Assembly: GCA_002737105.1 (NCBI GenBank)
Contig: NSHO01000016.1
Span: 1 to 18,021 of the forward strand
Source: Flavobacteriales bacterium
Lineage (GTDB): Bacteria; Bacteroidota; Bacteroidia; Flavobacteriales; Flavobacteriaceae
Direction: 5' to 3'
DNA length: 18,021 nt
Made by a program: the position numbers and the translations under genes. The number at the start of each line of letters is the position of its first letter. The stretch's first letter is position 1. Positions 8,062-16,084 of this stretch are shown piece by piece. The notes under the pieces are model-generated. The model ran no database searches. It was not told the DNA's origin and saw only the letters and a list, made by a program, of their open reading frames with translations.

Positions 8062-8070
8062 TAAAAAAAA
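8062..8070 (-). terminator. U-tract ending rnpB
   Basis: Eight consecutive A at 8063-8070 (T-run on the minus strand) directly follow the 3' half of the terminal P1 helix of RNase P RNA. This suggests that P1 plus the U-tract acts in termination. Confidence 0.5.
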
Positions 8071-8373
8071 GCAGACCTGTAAGCCGGATTCTGTCTCCAA
8101 TAAAATTGGATCCTTATCATTTATCTAGTTCCGAAATTACTCACGGAATCAATCTTTCTACCCTTCAACAACGGACGAGAAGCCCTTAAATGCTGATTTA
8201 CTTGAAATTTCACCGCATAGAGTTTACCTGGTTTCACTACAGCTTAACCTGTACATACTTTCTGTTGCACTTGTCCTTACCGATAATCATCGGCAGACGG
8301 GCGTTACCCGCTATGCTTCTCTTTGGTGTCCGGACTTTCCTCCCCGATGAATCGAAGCGATAAGGCGGTCTGC
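8071..8373 (-). ncRNA. rnpB: RNase P RNA, bacterial type A-like
   Basis: Catalytic RNA of ribonuclease P, which trims tRNA 5' leaders. On the minus strand the 5' end GCAGACC pairs with the 3' end GGTCTGC to form P1. The conserved GGGGAGGAAAGTCCGG block (CR I) is at 8345-8330, the AGTGCAACAGAAAG block is near 8273-8260, and the conserved 3' block ACAGAATCCGGCTTAC (CR V, pairing with CR I in P4) is at 8094-8079. The roughly 303-nt length is on the short side for bacterial RNase P RNA. Ends were set from P1 pairing, the U-tract on one side and the -7 promoter element five bases from the other. It lies between the phosphate operon and dnaX and is transcribed away from dnaX. Confidence 0.97.
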
Positions 8374-8377
8374 ATGT

Positions 8378-8385
8378 CAAAGGTA
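8378..8385 (-). promoter_or_regulatory. -7 element (TACCTTTG) of rnpB
   Basis: TACCTTTG on the minus strand matches TAnnTTTG exactly, and four bases (ACAT) separate it from the first G of the RNase P RNA at 8373, the spacing expected for a start site. A TTTG at -33 is not seen. Confidence 0.7.
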
Positions 8386-8537
8386 ATTTAAAGTTCGCAG
8401 TTTTTTTATAATTAAAATCATTTTCTGAATTATATTAAAAACAAAGATGCTAGAAAATCTTAAAATTCAAATAATTTCTTCTATCTATGTTGTAAGTTGA
8501 TAGTATATAAATTATTAATAATTTTTCACTTTTCACT

Positions 8538-8568
8538 TTTGAGTTTTCACATTTTAAATCTATATTTG
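8538..8568 (+). promoter_or_regulatory. dnaX promoter, TTTG-N19-TATATTTG
   Basis: TTTG at 8538-8541, a 19-base spacer and TATATTTG at 8561-8568 match both halves of the Bacteroidota housekeeping promoter. The start site would be near 8574, leaving a leader of about 10 bases before the ATG at 8585. This is the best promoter in the window and a strong taxonomic marker. Confidence 0.82.
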
Positions 8569-8584
8569 CTATCAATATTTTAGT

Positions 8585-10314
8585 ATGGAACAATTTATAG
8601 TATCAGCCAGAAAGTACAGACCTCAAACATTTAAAGATGTTATTGGGCAACTTGCTATTACAAATACTTTGTTGCATGCAATTGAAAACAACCATTTAGC
8701 CCAAGCATTGCTTTTTACTGGACCTCGTGGTGTTGGGAAAACAACGTGCGCCAGAATATTAGCTCGCAAAATCAACCAAGAAGGATACGATGATCCAAAT
8801 GAAGATTTCTCTTTCAATGTATTTGAATTAGATGCTGCATCCAATAATGGTGTTGATGATATTAGAAGTATTATCGACCAAGTAAGAATACCGCCGCAAA
8901 CCGGAAAATATAAAGTTTATATTATTGATGAGGTGCACATGCTTTCTGCGTCAGCTTTCAATGCGTTTTTAAAAACATTAGAAGAACCACCAAAACACGC
9001 TATTTTTATTTTAGCAACTACCGAAAAGCATAAAATTCTACCTACTATATTGTCGCGTTGTCAAATATTCGATTTTAAAAGAATTACGGTAAACGACACA
9101 AAAGAATATTTAATGGAAATTGCTCAAAATCAAAATGTGCAGTTTGAAGAAGAAGCTTTACGTATTATTTCGCAAAAAGCTGATGGCGCCATGCGAGATG
9201 CGTTATCTATTTTTGATAGAGTAGTTTCCTATTGTGGAAATAATTTAACGCGCCAAGCTGTTGCAGAAAACCTAAACGTTTTAGATTACGATTATTACAT
9301 AAAAGTTACCGATTTAATTTTAGAGAACAACATCCCTAAATTACTTTTAACGTATAACGATATTTTAGCGAAAGGATTTGACGGACATCATTTTATTGCA
9401 GGTTTGGCCTCGCACTTTAGAGATTTATTAGTTTGTAAAAATCCGGCAACATTATCATTATTAGAAGTCAGTGAACAAACCCAACAAGAATTTGCAGTTC
9501 AGGCACAAAAAGCTTCTCAGGATTTTCTATTAAACGGGATTTCTATTGCAAATGAATGTGATTTAAAATACAAAGTAAGTCAAAACCAACGATTGTTTGT
9601 AGAACTTACACTAATGCAATTGGCTTCATTAACACATGATGCCGAAAAAAAAAAGCTAAATACTATATAATTCCATCAAATATCTTTCAAATATCGAAAG
9701 AAATTCCATCTTCAACTATTTCAAATCAACCACAAGTTGTTTCAGAACCTGAAATAATAGCTATATCACAAGAAGAAATTCCAAAGGTGGAAGAAAAAGT
9801 GGAAGTGAAAATCGAACAAATTCAACAAAAATATACGCCTACAGTTGATAATAGCAAAAGAGTTTCATCATTATCTATTAAAGGATTGAAACAAAAAGCA
9901 GATGTTTCTAATTTAGCAAAAACAGAAAATTTAGCTGTTGGCGAACATTTAGCAGATCCTTTTTCACAGGAAGACGCTATAAAACATTGGGACGATTACA
10001 TAGAAATTCTAGAAACCAAAGGAAAAAAGTTGTTTGCAAGTTATATGAGATTGAGTAAACCGGTTTTAATGGGAACTAATATTTTATTGGAATTCCCAAA
10101 CCAAGGCTCTAAAGAAGATTTTGAAAATACGAATTCAGATTTAATTAACTACTTGAAAACCAATTTACGCAACTACGATGTTAAAATAAAAATTACCGTA
10201 ATTGAAACCTACAAACCCAAAGTAATTTACACAAACGAAGAAAAATACAAACATTTTAAGGAGTTAAACCCTAACATTGAATTATTTAGACAAACATTCG
10301 AATTAGACTTATAA
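8585..10314 (+). CDS. dnaX: DNA polymerase III subunits tau and gamma, two frames joined at an A10 run
   Basis: Clamp-loader ATPase of the replicative polymerase. The zero frame (8585-9670, 361 residues) holds AAA+ domains with Walker A GPRGVGKTT (46-54), Walker B YIIDEVH (112-118), sensor 1 ATTEKHK (144-150) and the Ser-Arg-Cys finger (157-159). It stops at 9668-9670, soon after ten A at 9645-9654. The -1 frame is closed by TGA at 9637-9639 but is then open from 9640 to 10314 without an ATG for about 135 codons. It encodes a Glu/Pro/Ser-rich linker and a tau C-terminal domain ending Phe-Glu-Leu-Asp-Leu. Joining at A-AAA-AAG (9649-9655) gives about 576 residues, a normal tau length. The short 361-residue product would be a gamma-like form. 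The shift may be ribosomal -1 frameshifting, transcriptional slippage adding one A, or an assembly error in the homopolymer. The usual zinc-binding Cys cluster after Walker A is absent. The carboxylase gene follows 3 bp downstream. Confidence 0.9.
9645..9655 (+). promoter_or_regulatory. Candidate slippery site A10-G in dnaX
   Basis: Ten A followed by G contain the heptamer A-AAA-AAG in the zero frame, the same heptamer used for -1 frameshifting in E. coli dnaX. The run also resembles the A-run behind transcriptional slippage in Thermus dnaX. The two reading frames overlap only in 9640-9670, so any shift must occur here. Only a weak 5-bp hairpin (9684-9700) lies downstream. Confidence 0.65.
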
Positions 10315-10317
10315 AAA

Positions 10318-11946
10318 ATGGATATTAATTTCAATAAAAACGAAGACCACAACAAACTATTGGTTTCAGATATGCTACAAAAATTTGCGAAAGTAAAATT
10401 AGGTGGCGGTCAAAAACGTATTGATAAATTACATGCCGAAGGAAAAATGACGGCTCGTGAACGTATTGATTACTTATTAGACAGCAAAGCTAAAAGTATT
10501 GAAATTGGTGGATTTGTTGGAGAAGGCATGTATGAAGAACACGGTGGTTGCCCTTCTGGTAGTGTGGTTATAAAAATAGGATACATTAAAGGAAAACAAT
10601 GTATTGTAGTAGCCAATGACGCAACTGTAAAAGCAGGTGCCTGGTTTCCAATTACCGGAAAAAAGAATTTAAGAGCGCAAGAAATTGCTATGGAAAATCG
10701 TTTGCCAATTATTTACTTGGTAGATTCTGCAGGAGTGTATTTGCCTTTGCAAGATGAAATATTTCCAGATAAAGAACATTTCGGCCGTATTTTCAGAAAC
10801 AATGCTATCATGAGTAGCATGGGAATTACCCAAATTGCTGCCGTTATGGGAAGTTGTGTAGCAGGTGGCGCCTATTTGCCAATTATGAGTGATGAAGCCC
10901 TAATTGTTGACAAAACAGGAAGTATTTTCTTAGCGGGAAGTTATTTAGTAAAAGCTGCAATTGGCGAAACTATTGATAATGAAACACTTGGTGGCGCAAC
11001 GACACATTGTGAAATTTCAGGTGTTACTGATTTTAAAGCTAAAGATGATGCAGCTGCTTTAGACAGAATTAAAAGTATAGTTTCAAAAATTGGAGATTAT
11101 GACAAAGCAGGATTTAACAGAGAAACTCCTGCAAAACCCGCATTAGAAACAAAAGATATTTACGGAATTTTACCTAAATTACGTACTGACCAATATGACA
11201 TGAACGAAATTATTAAACGTTTAGTTGATAATTCAGAGTTTGATGAATACAAAGCAGGTTACGGACAAACCATTATTACTGGTTATGCCAGAATTGATGG
11301 CTGGGCAGTAGGAATTGTTGCCAATCAGCGTTTGGTTTCAAAAACAAAAAAAGGAGAAATTCAGTTTGGTGGGGTAATTTATTCGGAAAGTGCGGATAAA
11401 GCTACTCGATTTATTGCGAATTGCAACCAAAAGAAAATTCCGCTAGTTTTTTTACAAGACGTAACAGGATTTATGGTAGGAAGCAAATCGGAACACGGTG
11501 GAATCATTAAAGATGGTGCTAAAATGGTAAATGCAGTTGCCAATTCAGTGGTGCCTAAATTTACAGTTGTAGTTGGAAATTCTTATGGCGCTGGAAATTA
11601 TGCCATGTGCGGAAAAGCCTATGATCCAAGATTAATTTTTGCATGGCCAAGTGCCGAATTAGCAGTTATGGGCGGCACACAAGCGGCAAAAGTTTTAGCA
11701 CAAATTGAAGCCGCTTCCTTAAAAAACAAAGGAGAAGTTGTAGACGAAGCCAAAGAAAAAGAGTTATTTGATAAAATTAAAGCCAAATATGATGCGCAAG
11801 TGTCACCTTATTACGCCGCTTCCAGATTATGGACAGACGCCATCATTGACCCGTTAGATACCAGAACTTGGATTTCTATGGGAATTGAAGCCGCCAACCA
11901 CTCGCCTATTGAGAAAAAATTTAATTTAGGTGTGATACAGGTTTAG
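10318..11946 (+). CDS. Acyl-CoA carboxylase beta subunit, methylcrotonoyl-CoA carboxylase-like
   Basis: Carboxyltransferase subunit that moves carboxyl from biotin to an acyl-CoA, 542 residues, with tandem N- and C-terminal carboxyltransferase (crotonase-like) domains. The acyl-CoA and biotin site loops are visible as GSCVAGGAYLP (178-188) and GNSYGAGNYAMCG (420-432). The blocks YLPLQDEIFPDKEHFGRIF (141-159) and DVTGFMVG (381-388) resemble the methylcrotonoyl-CoA carboxylase beta chain. Propionyl-CoA carboxylase beta chains usually read Asp-Val-Pro-Gly-Phe at the latter position. A role in leucine breakdown is therefore favoured, but the substrate is not proven. A biotin-carrying alpha subunit must be encoded elsewhere. 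The ATG lies 3 bp after the dnaX stop, so co-transcription with dnaX is likely. The start has no SD sequence. Confidence 0.9.
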   Translation: MDINFNKNEDHNKLLVSDMLQKFAKVKLGGGQKRIDKLHAEGKMTARERIDYLLDSKAKSIEIGGFVGEGMYEEHGGCPSGSVVIKIGYIKGKQCIVVANDATVKAGAWFPITGKKNLRAQEIAMENRLPIIYLVDSAGVYLPLQDEIFPDKEHFGRIFRNNAIMSSMGITQIAAVMGSCVAGGAYLPIMSDEALIVDKTGSIFLAGSYLVKAAIGETIDNETLGGATTHCEISGVTDFKAKDDAAALDRIKSIVSKIGDYDKAGFNRETPAKPALETKDIYGILPKLRTDQYDMNEIIKRLVDNSEFDEYKAGYGQTIITGYARIDGWAVGIVANQRLVSKTKKGEIQFGGVIYSESADKATRFIANCNQKKIPLVFLQDVTGFMVGSKSEHGGIIKDGAKMVNAVANSVVPKFTVVVGNSYGAGNYAMCGKAYDPRLIFAWPSAELAVMGGTQAAKVLAQIEAASLKNKGEVVDEAKEKELFDKIKAKYDAQVSPYYAASRLWTDAIIDPLDTRTWISMGIEAANHSPIEKKFNLGVIQV

Positions 11947-12032
11947 TTGGCAGTAATCAGTAAAAAAACATAATATTGTCGTTTTGAAATGAAATTTAAA
12001 TAAATTAATTATAATTTTTTATTTTTAACACT

Positions 12033-13661
12033 ATGAAAAAAACAATTCTACTTTCCCTTTTTCTATTCGTTTTCAATCAAATGAAAGCGCAAGAATTTTC
12101 TCGTAAAGATTCGCTTCAAGGCGGACTTCGTGAAGAAAGAACGTGTTACGATGTGTTACGATATGATTTGGACATTAGAATTGATCCCGAAAAAAAATGG
12201 ATATTCGGTTCCAATACTATAACATTTAAAGTAGACGATGATACAAATAAAATTCAAGTGGATTTGTTTGAAAACATGGCAATTGATGGTATAACTTTAG
12301 ATAATATGCCTAAAATTGAATTCACCAGAGAGTATAACGCCTTTTTTATTCATTTTCCGAAAATTTTAAAAAAAGGAGAAATACATAAATTAAGAATTTC
12401 GTACTATGGAAATCCTATTATAGCTAAAAATGCACCTTGGGATGGTGGTTTCGTATTTACAAAAGACAAAAAACAAAATCCTTGGATTGGTGTGGCTGTG
12501 CAAGGAACTGGTGCGAGTTTATGGTATCCTTGTAAAGATTCTCAAACAGATGAACCAGATAATGGTGCCAGTATAAAAGTAGCCGTACCAAACGGATTAA
12601 TGAATGTTTCCAACGGAAGATTTTTAGGCTCAACCGATTTAAAAAACGGCTACACGCGTTGGGATTGGGAAGTAAAAAACCCAATTAATAATTATGATAT
12701 TACAGTAAATATTGCTGATTATGTGCATATTCACGATAATCACGAAGGTCTGGATTTAGATTATTATGTATTGCGATACAACGAAGAAACCGCTCGTAAA
12801 CATTTTGACAATGATGTAAAACCGATGATGAATTGCTTTCAATCGAAATTTGGGAAATATCCATTTTTTGAAGATGGTTATAAATTAGTGGAAACGCCTT
12901 ATTTAGGTATGGAACACCAAAGTGCGGTGGCATACGGAAATAAGTACAAAAAAGGGTATCTTGGAATGGACTTATCTGGAACAGGCGCAGGATTATTTTT
13001 CGATTATATTACGATTCATGAAACAGGTCACGAATGGTTTGGAAATAGTATAACCAGTAAAGATATTGCCGACATGTGGATTCATGAAGGATTTACAACG
13101 TATACAGAAACAGTTTTTATTGAATGTATAAAAGGTTATGATGAAGCTATAAAATATGTAAATGGCCAAGCTAGAAATGTACAAAACAATCGTCCAATTA
13201 TTGGACAATTTGGTGTTAACCGTGAAGGAAGTGGCGATATGTATTATAAAGGTTCCTTATTATTAAACACAATTCGTCATATAATAAATGATGATGTGAA
13301 ATGGTGGAAACTTTTATATAATTACTCTGAAACCTATAAAAAACAAATTATTGATACAAAAACAGTGATTGATTTTTTTAACAAAGAAAGTGGTTTAGAT
13401 TTAACTTCTGTTTTTCTGCAATATTTAACGACTACAAAAATTCCGAAATTAGTATTGTCAAAAAAAGGAAATAAATTGAATTATAAATGGGAAAATGTAA
13501 ATGCCGATTTTAAAATGCCGATTGATATTATCATTAACGAAAAACCATTGCGTTTGCAAACTAACACCGAAAACCAAGAACTTAAAATTGATAAAAAATT
13601 GTTATTGGAGGAAATTTATGTAAAAACCAACCAGTTTTACATTAAGGTGGAAAGAAAATAG
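12033..13661 (+). CDS. Secreted M1-family zinc metallopeptidase (aminopeptidase-like)
   Basis: Exported peptidase of 542 residues. A signal peptide (Met-Lys-Lys, hydrophobic 4-14, ending Met-Lys-Ala-Gln at 17-20) precedes the N-terminal beta saddle domain (about 35-235) and the thermolysin-like catalytic domain. Zinc ligands are His329 and His333 in HETGHEWFG and Glu352 in WIHEGFTTYTE, an exact HExxH-18-E arrangement; Glu330 is the general base. The substrate-loop motif, GAMEN in classical aminopeptidases, reads Gly-Met-Glu-His (292-295). A Tyr-Tyr-Lys-Gly segment (404-407) matches the transition-state tyrosine region. The C-terminal helical domain is short (about 430-542) compared with 800-900-residue aminopeptidase N. 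The gene stands alone, 86 bp after the carboxylase gene, and is convergent with menE 18 bp away. Upstream, TTTG at 11983 with a poor -7 match 19 bp later is the only promoter hint. Confidence 0.92.
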   Translation: MKKTILLSLFLFVFNQMKAQEFSRKDSLQGGLREERTCYDVLRYDLDIRIDPEKKWIFGSNTITFKVDDDTNKIQVDLFENMAIDGITLDNMPKIEFTREYNAFFIHFPKILKKGEIHKLRISYYGNPIIAKNAPWDGGFVFTKDKKQNPWIGVAVQGTGASLWYPCKDSQTDEPDNGASIKVAVPNGLMNVSNGRFLGSTDLKNGYTRWDWEVKNPINNYDITVNIADYVHIHDNHEGLDLDYYVLRYNEETARKHFDNDVKPMMNCFQSKFGKYPFFEDGYKLVETPYLGMEHQSAVAYGNKYKKGYLGMDLSGTGAGLFFDYITIHETGHEWFGNSITSKDIADMWIHEGFTTYTETVFIECIKGYDEAIKYVNGQARNVQNNRPIIGQFGVNREGSGDMYYKGSLLLNTIRHIINDDVKWWKLLYNYSETYKKQIIDTKTVIDFFNKESGLDLTSVFLQYLTTTKIPKLVLSKKGNKLNYKWENVNADFKMPIDIIINEKPLRLQTNTENQELKIDKKLLLEEIYVKTNQFYIKVERK

Positions 13662-13679
13662 TTTGTCGAAAAGACGCAC

Positions 13680-14711
13680 TTAAATTAATTTTTCTAACGT
13701 TTTCTTTCTATTGATTTTATTTGTTTCGGTTCTTTCAAATGCCTCTAAAAAAAGAATTTCTTTAGGAATTTGGTATTTTGATAATTCTGAAAACACGCTA
13801 TTATCAATAGAAAATGGTTTTGCTTCAATCACTAAAATTACTTTTTCGCCTAAAATATCATCTGGTTTACTGGTAATAAAAAAGGTAGTAGAAATGTATT
13901 TTGCTAGCTTCTCTTCTATTTCTTCAGGAAAAATTTTGATACCGCCAGAATTAATTACATTATCAATTCTTCCTTTCAAGATAAATTGAGTTGCATTTAC
14001 GATTGCTACAATGTCATTTGTGATGACTTTTTCCTTGAAAAGTTCTGATGCTTCAATCACCAAACAACTTCTCTCATCTGCAGAAATTGTTACATTTGGC
14101 AACACGTTAAATGCTTGTTCACCTATTTTTTTTATGGCAATATGCGAAATGGTTTCCGTCATGCCATACGATTCAAAAGCATTGCAATTGGTCTTTAGAA
14201 TACTTTCTGACAAACTATAACTAACTTTTGTGCCGCCAATTAATAATTTATCAACCAAATTTAATTTTGCTAACGATTTTTCCACTTGCAAAGGAACCAT
14301 TGCAATAAAATTATACTTTTTAGAAGACAAAGGAGTGCTGGTTGGATCAATCGTATCTAAATGCAATCCTAAAGTAATGGCACGAACCAACATCATTTTT
14401 CCAGCTATATAATTGGCTGACAAACATAATAAAGCCGTATTTTCAGGTTTTAAATTAAAGAATATACCTGTTGCTTTTGCAGAAGCAATCATGGCCGATT
14501 TTTGTAAGACAATTTGCTTTGGTTTTCCGGTAGAACCTGAAGTTTGGACAAGAACAAATGATTCCGAATTTAACCAATCTATAAGAAAATTTGCAATTTC
14601 TTTTTCAAATAATTGTCCATTTTTTTTCAAATATATAGCTTCAGATAAAAGTGCTACATCAGTAAAACTTTTTCCGTTTAATTTAAAATCAGGATGAATA
14701 ATTTGATTCAT
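13680..14711 (-). CDS. menE: o-Succinylbenzoate-CoA ligase (short AMP-binding enzyme)
   Basis: Adenylate-forming enzyme that activates o-succinylbenzoate with ATP and CoA in menaquinone synthesis, cytoplasmic, 343 residues. Motifs in order: P-loop TSGSTGKPK (57-65), YGMTETISH (182-190), the hinge-region GRIDNVINSGGIKI (247-260) and the C-terminal catalytic lysine in ETNKINRKK (about Lys332). The protein is about 100 residues shorter than E. coli MenE, lacking most of the N-terminal subdomain, as in other Bacteroidota menE products. The MenE call rests on this short form and overall similarity; another acyl-CoA ligase is possible. The start codon overlaps the stop of the upstream CPBP gene as TAATG, indicating translational coupling. 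Confidence 0.82.
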   Translation of the reverse strand: MNQIIHPDFKLNGKSFTDVALLSEAIYLKKNGQLFEKEIANFLIDWLNSESFVLVQTSGSTGKPKQIVLQKSAMIASAKATGIFFNLKPENTALLCLSANYIAGKMMLVRAITLGLHLDTIDPTSTPLSSKKYNFIAMVPLQVEKSLAKLNLVDKLLIGGTKVSYSLSESILKTNCNAFESYGMTETISHIAIKKIGEQAFNVLPNVTISADERSCLVIEASELFKEKVITNDIVAIVNATQFILKGRIDNVINSGGIKIFPEEIEEKLAKYISTTFFITSKPDDILGEKVILVIEAKPFSIDNSVFSELSKYQIPKEILFLEAFERTETNKINRKKTLEKLI

Positions 14712-15634
14712 TATTCTTTTACTTGTAACGGTTTTATATTTCCAAAAAGTTTTTCATTCCAATTGCTCCATTTGTACTTTTTGGAAAAAATATAAAGTAA
14801 AGTTGGGAAAATAATCAAAATAGGGATAAATATCTGAAAATTAGCACTTGGAACGGAAACATCTTTTAAAATAGAATGCGTTTGAAATGCCGACCAATCA
14901 GAAGTAACCAACAAAGCACCAATTAAATTATTTGCAGCGTGAAATCCTAATGCCAATTCTAAGCCTTCATCCATTAATGTTAAAATCCCTAAAAATAGGC
15001 CTGTTCCAATATAATAAAACATAATAATCATACCCAATTTATCTACTTCAGGATTCGCAATATGCATTATCCCGAATAAAAATGAAGTAACTAACAAAGG
15101 TACCCATCTAGTTTTAGTAGCCAATCCCAAACCTTGTAACATGTGTCCACGAAATAAATATTCCTCAAAACTAGTTTGCATCGGAATTAAAATCAGCGCT
15201 AAAACTAAAAAAACAGCAAATTTTTCTGGATTAAATTGTAATACAAAATCTTCAGGAGTGGTAAAATAACCGATTAGGGTTGTGATTATTGTAATGCCAC
15301 CCCAAACTCCAAATGAGAAAAAAACTCTTGACCAATCAATTTTTGGGCGAGAAGTTGTTAATATTCGTAAGGAATTATTTTGAATGAATTTGTTGTAAAA
15401 TAAAACAAGTAACAACATAAATGCCAAAGGAAGTAAAACCGTTACAAACGTACCATTAATGCCATATTGTTTAATAGATTCCTTAATTATTTTAGATGAA
15501 TCTAAATCTTTTGAAAATATATAATTAACAAACATTAGCCCTAAAAAAAGAATTGGAAGTAGTAAGTAAGATAACCAAAATGGTAGTAATGGAAACCATT
15601 TGGATTTAATTTTCTGCAATTGTTCAATATACAT
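14711..15634 (-). CDS. CPBP family intramembrane glutamic endopeptidase
   Basis: Multi-pass inner-membrane protein of the CAAX-prenyl-protease-2/bacteriocin-processing family (Abi/CPBP), 307 residues. Conserved motifs are EEYLFR (Glu157, Glu158, Arg162), FGIMH (His191) and HAANN (His232, Asn236), all on hydrophobic helices; about seven to eight membrane segments are visible. The ATG at 15634 is preferred over a GTG at 15655, because the GTG would lie at the edge of the likely -7 element TAATTTAG (15662-15655). The gene is first in a two-gene unit with menE (TAATG overlap). Substrates are unknown; bacterial homologues are linked to bacteriocin self-immunity or processing, but nothing here shows that. 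The link to menE may be no more than co-transcription. Confidence 0.88.
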   Translation of the reverse strand: MYIEQLQKIKSKWFPLLPFWLSYLLLPILFLGLMFVNYIFSKDLDSSKIIKESIKQYGINGTFVTVLLPLAFMLLLVLFYNKFIQNNSLRILTTSRPKIDWSRVFFSFGVWGGITIITTLIGYFTTPEDFVLQFNPEKFAVFLVLALILIPMQTSFEEYLFRGHMLQGLGLATKTRWVPLLVTSFLFGIMHIANPEVDKLGMIIMFYYIGTGLFLGILTLMDEGLELALGFHAANNLIGALLVTSDWSAFQTHSILKDVSVPSANFQIFIPILIIFPTLLYIFSKKYKWSNWNEKLFGNIKPLQVKE

Positions 15635-15654
15635 ATTACGATTTTTTAAGTGCA

Positions 15655-15685
15655 CTAAATTACAATTATTACCTTTGTAAAAAAA
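15655..15685 (-). promoter_or_regulatory. Candidate promoter of CPBP-menE, TTTT-N19-TAATTTAG
   Basis: On the minus strand TTTT (15685-15682), a 19-base spacer and TAATTTAG (15662-15655) are near matches to TTTG-N19-TAnnTTTG. They predict a leader of about 15 bases before the ATG at 15634. The candidate overlaps the opposing arsC-like promoter. Confidence 0.4.
15670..15677 (+). promoter_or_regulatory. Candidate -7 element (TACCTTTG) of the ArsC/Spx-like gene
   Basis: TACCTTTG fits TAnnTTTG exactly and is identical to the rnpB element. It predicts a leader of about 9 bases before the ATG at 15692. The -33 position reads TAAG, a poor match. Confidence 0.5.
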
Positions 15686-15691
15686 ATATTT

Positions 15692-16033
15692 ATGCTAACT
15701 ATATATCACAACAATCGATGTGCAAAGTCTAGAGATGGCGTTTGCTTCCTAGAAAACCTAAAAACACCTTTTGAAACGATACACTATTTCGATAAAATCT
15801 TAACTTTTAAAGAGTTGGAAAGTATAATTAAAAAGTTAAAAATCAAACCAATTCAATTGGTAAGAACAAAAGAAAAAAATTGGATTGAAAATTTTAAAAG
15901 TAAAATTTTAACAGATAAAGAAATTATTGAGGCCATGTTGCAATTTCCAAAACTTATAGAAAGACCAATTGTAATAAATGGAGAAAAAGCTGTAATTGCA
16001 AGACCTACTGAATTAATAAATACGATTTTGTAA
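15692..16033 (+). CDS. ArsC/Spx-family thioredoxin-fold protein
   Basis: Small cytoplasmic protein (113 residues) of the glutaredoxin-linked arsenate reductase/Spx/YffB family. The N-terminal strand-loop YHNNRCAKSR carries the expected active cysteine (Cys10; a second is Cys18). The three arginines that bind arsenate in E. coli ArsC have counterparts at Arg58 (LVRTKE), Arg91 (ERPIV) and Arg104 (IARPTE). The usual Asn-Pro before Arg-Cys is Asn-Asn here. Length fits the family (about 112-119). No ars operon surrounds it, so a role in arsenate resistance is not supported; a general redox or unassigned role is as likely. The gene is monocistronic and divergent from CPBP-menE. Confidence 0.85.
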   Translation: MLTIYHNNRCAKSRDGVCFLENLKTPFETIHYFDKILTFKELESIIKKLKIKPIQLVRTKEKNWIENFKSKILTDKEIIEAMLQFPKLIERPIVINGEKAVIARPTELINTIL

Positions 16034-16037
16034 AATG

Positions 16038-16066
16038 TTTAACATAGTTTTAATAAACGTTTAAAA
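16038..16066 (+). promoter_or_regulatory. Three TTTAA-type direct repeats in exact 11-bp phase
   Basis: TTTAACA (16038-16044), TTTAATA (16049-16055) and TTTAAAA (16060-16066) start exactly 11 bases apart, ending 10 bases before the TACATTTG element. This 7+4 layout is that of binding sites for OmpR/PhoB-type response regulators. The regulator is unknown. AT-rich background lowers confidence. Confidence 0.45.
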
Positions 16067-16076
16067 TACTTAACAC

Positions 16077-16084
16077 TACATTTG
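16077..16084 (+). promoter_or_regulatory. Candidate -7 element (TACATTTG) of the outer-membrane receptor gene
   Basis: TACATTTG matches TAnnTTTG exactly. The implied start site near 16089-16091 is almost on top of the ATG at 16094 and favours translation from the ATG at 16106. No TTTG lies at -33; the direct repeats occupy that region. Confidence 0.6.

Noticed and set aside
9787..10314. Separate 175-residue gene starting at GTG
   Set aside because: The frame continues upstream without stops to 9640, no promoter or ATG is present, and the sequence fits the C-terminal part of DnaX tau.
14711..15634. Bacteriocin immunity or defence system around the CPBP protease
   Set aside because: No bacteriocin precursor, exporter or defence gene is adjacent; the partner gene is menE.
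15635..15655. GTG start adding seven residues to the CPBP protease
   Set aside because: The GTG lies at the edge of the likely -7 element, and a normal ATG follows at 15634.
15692..16033. Arsenate-resistance locus
   Set aside because: Only an ArsC/Spx-fold protein is present; there is no arsenite pump or ArsR regulator nearby.
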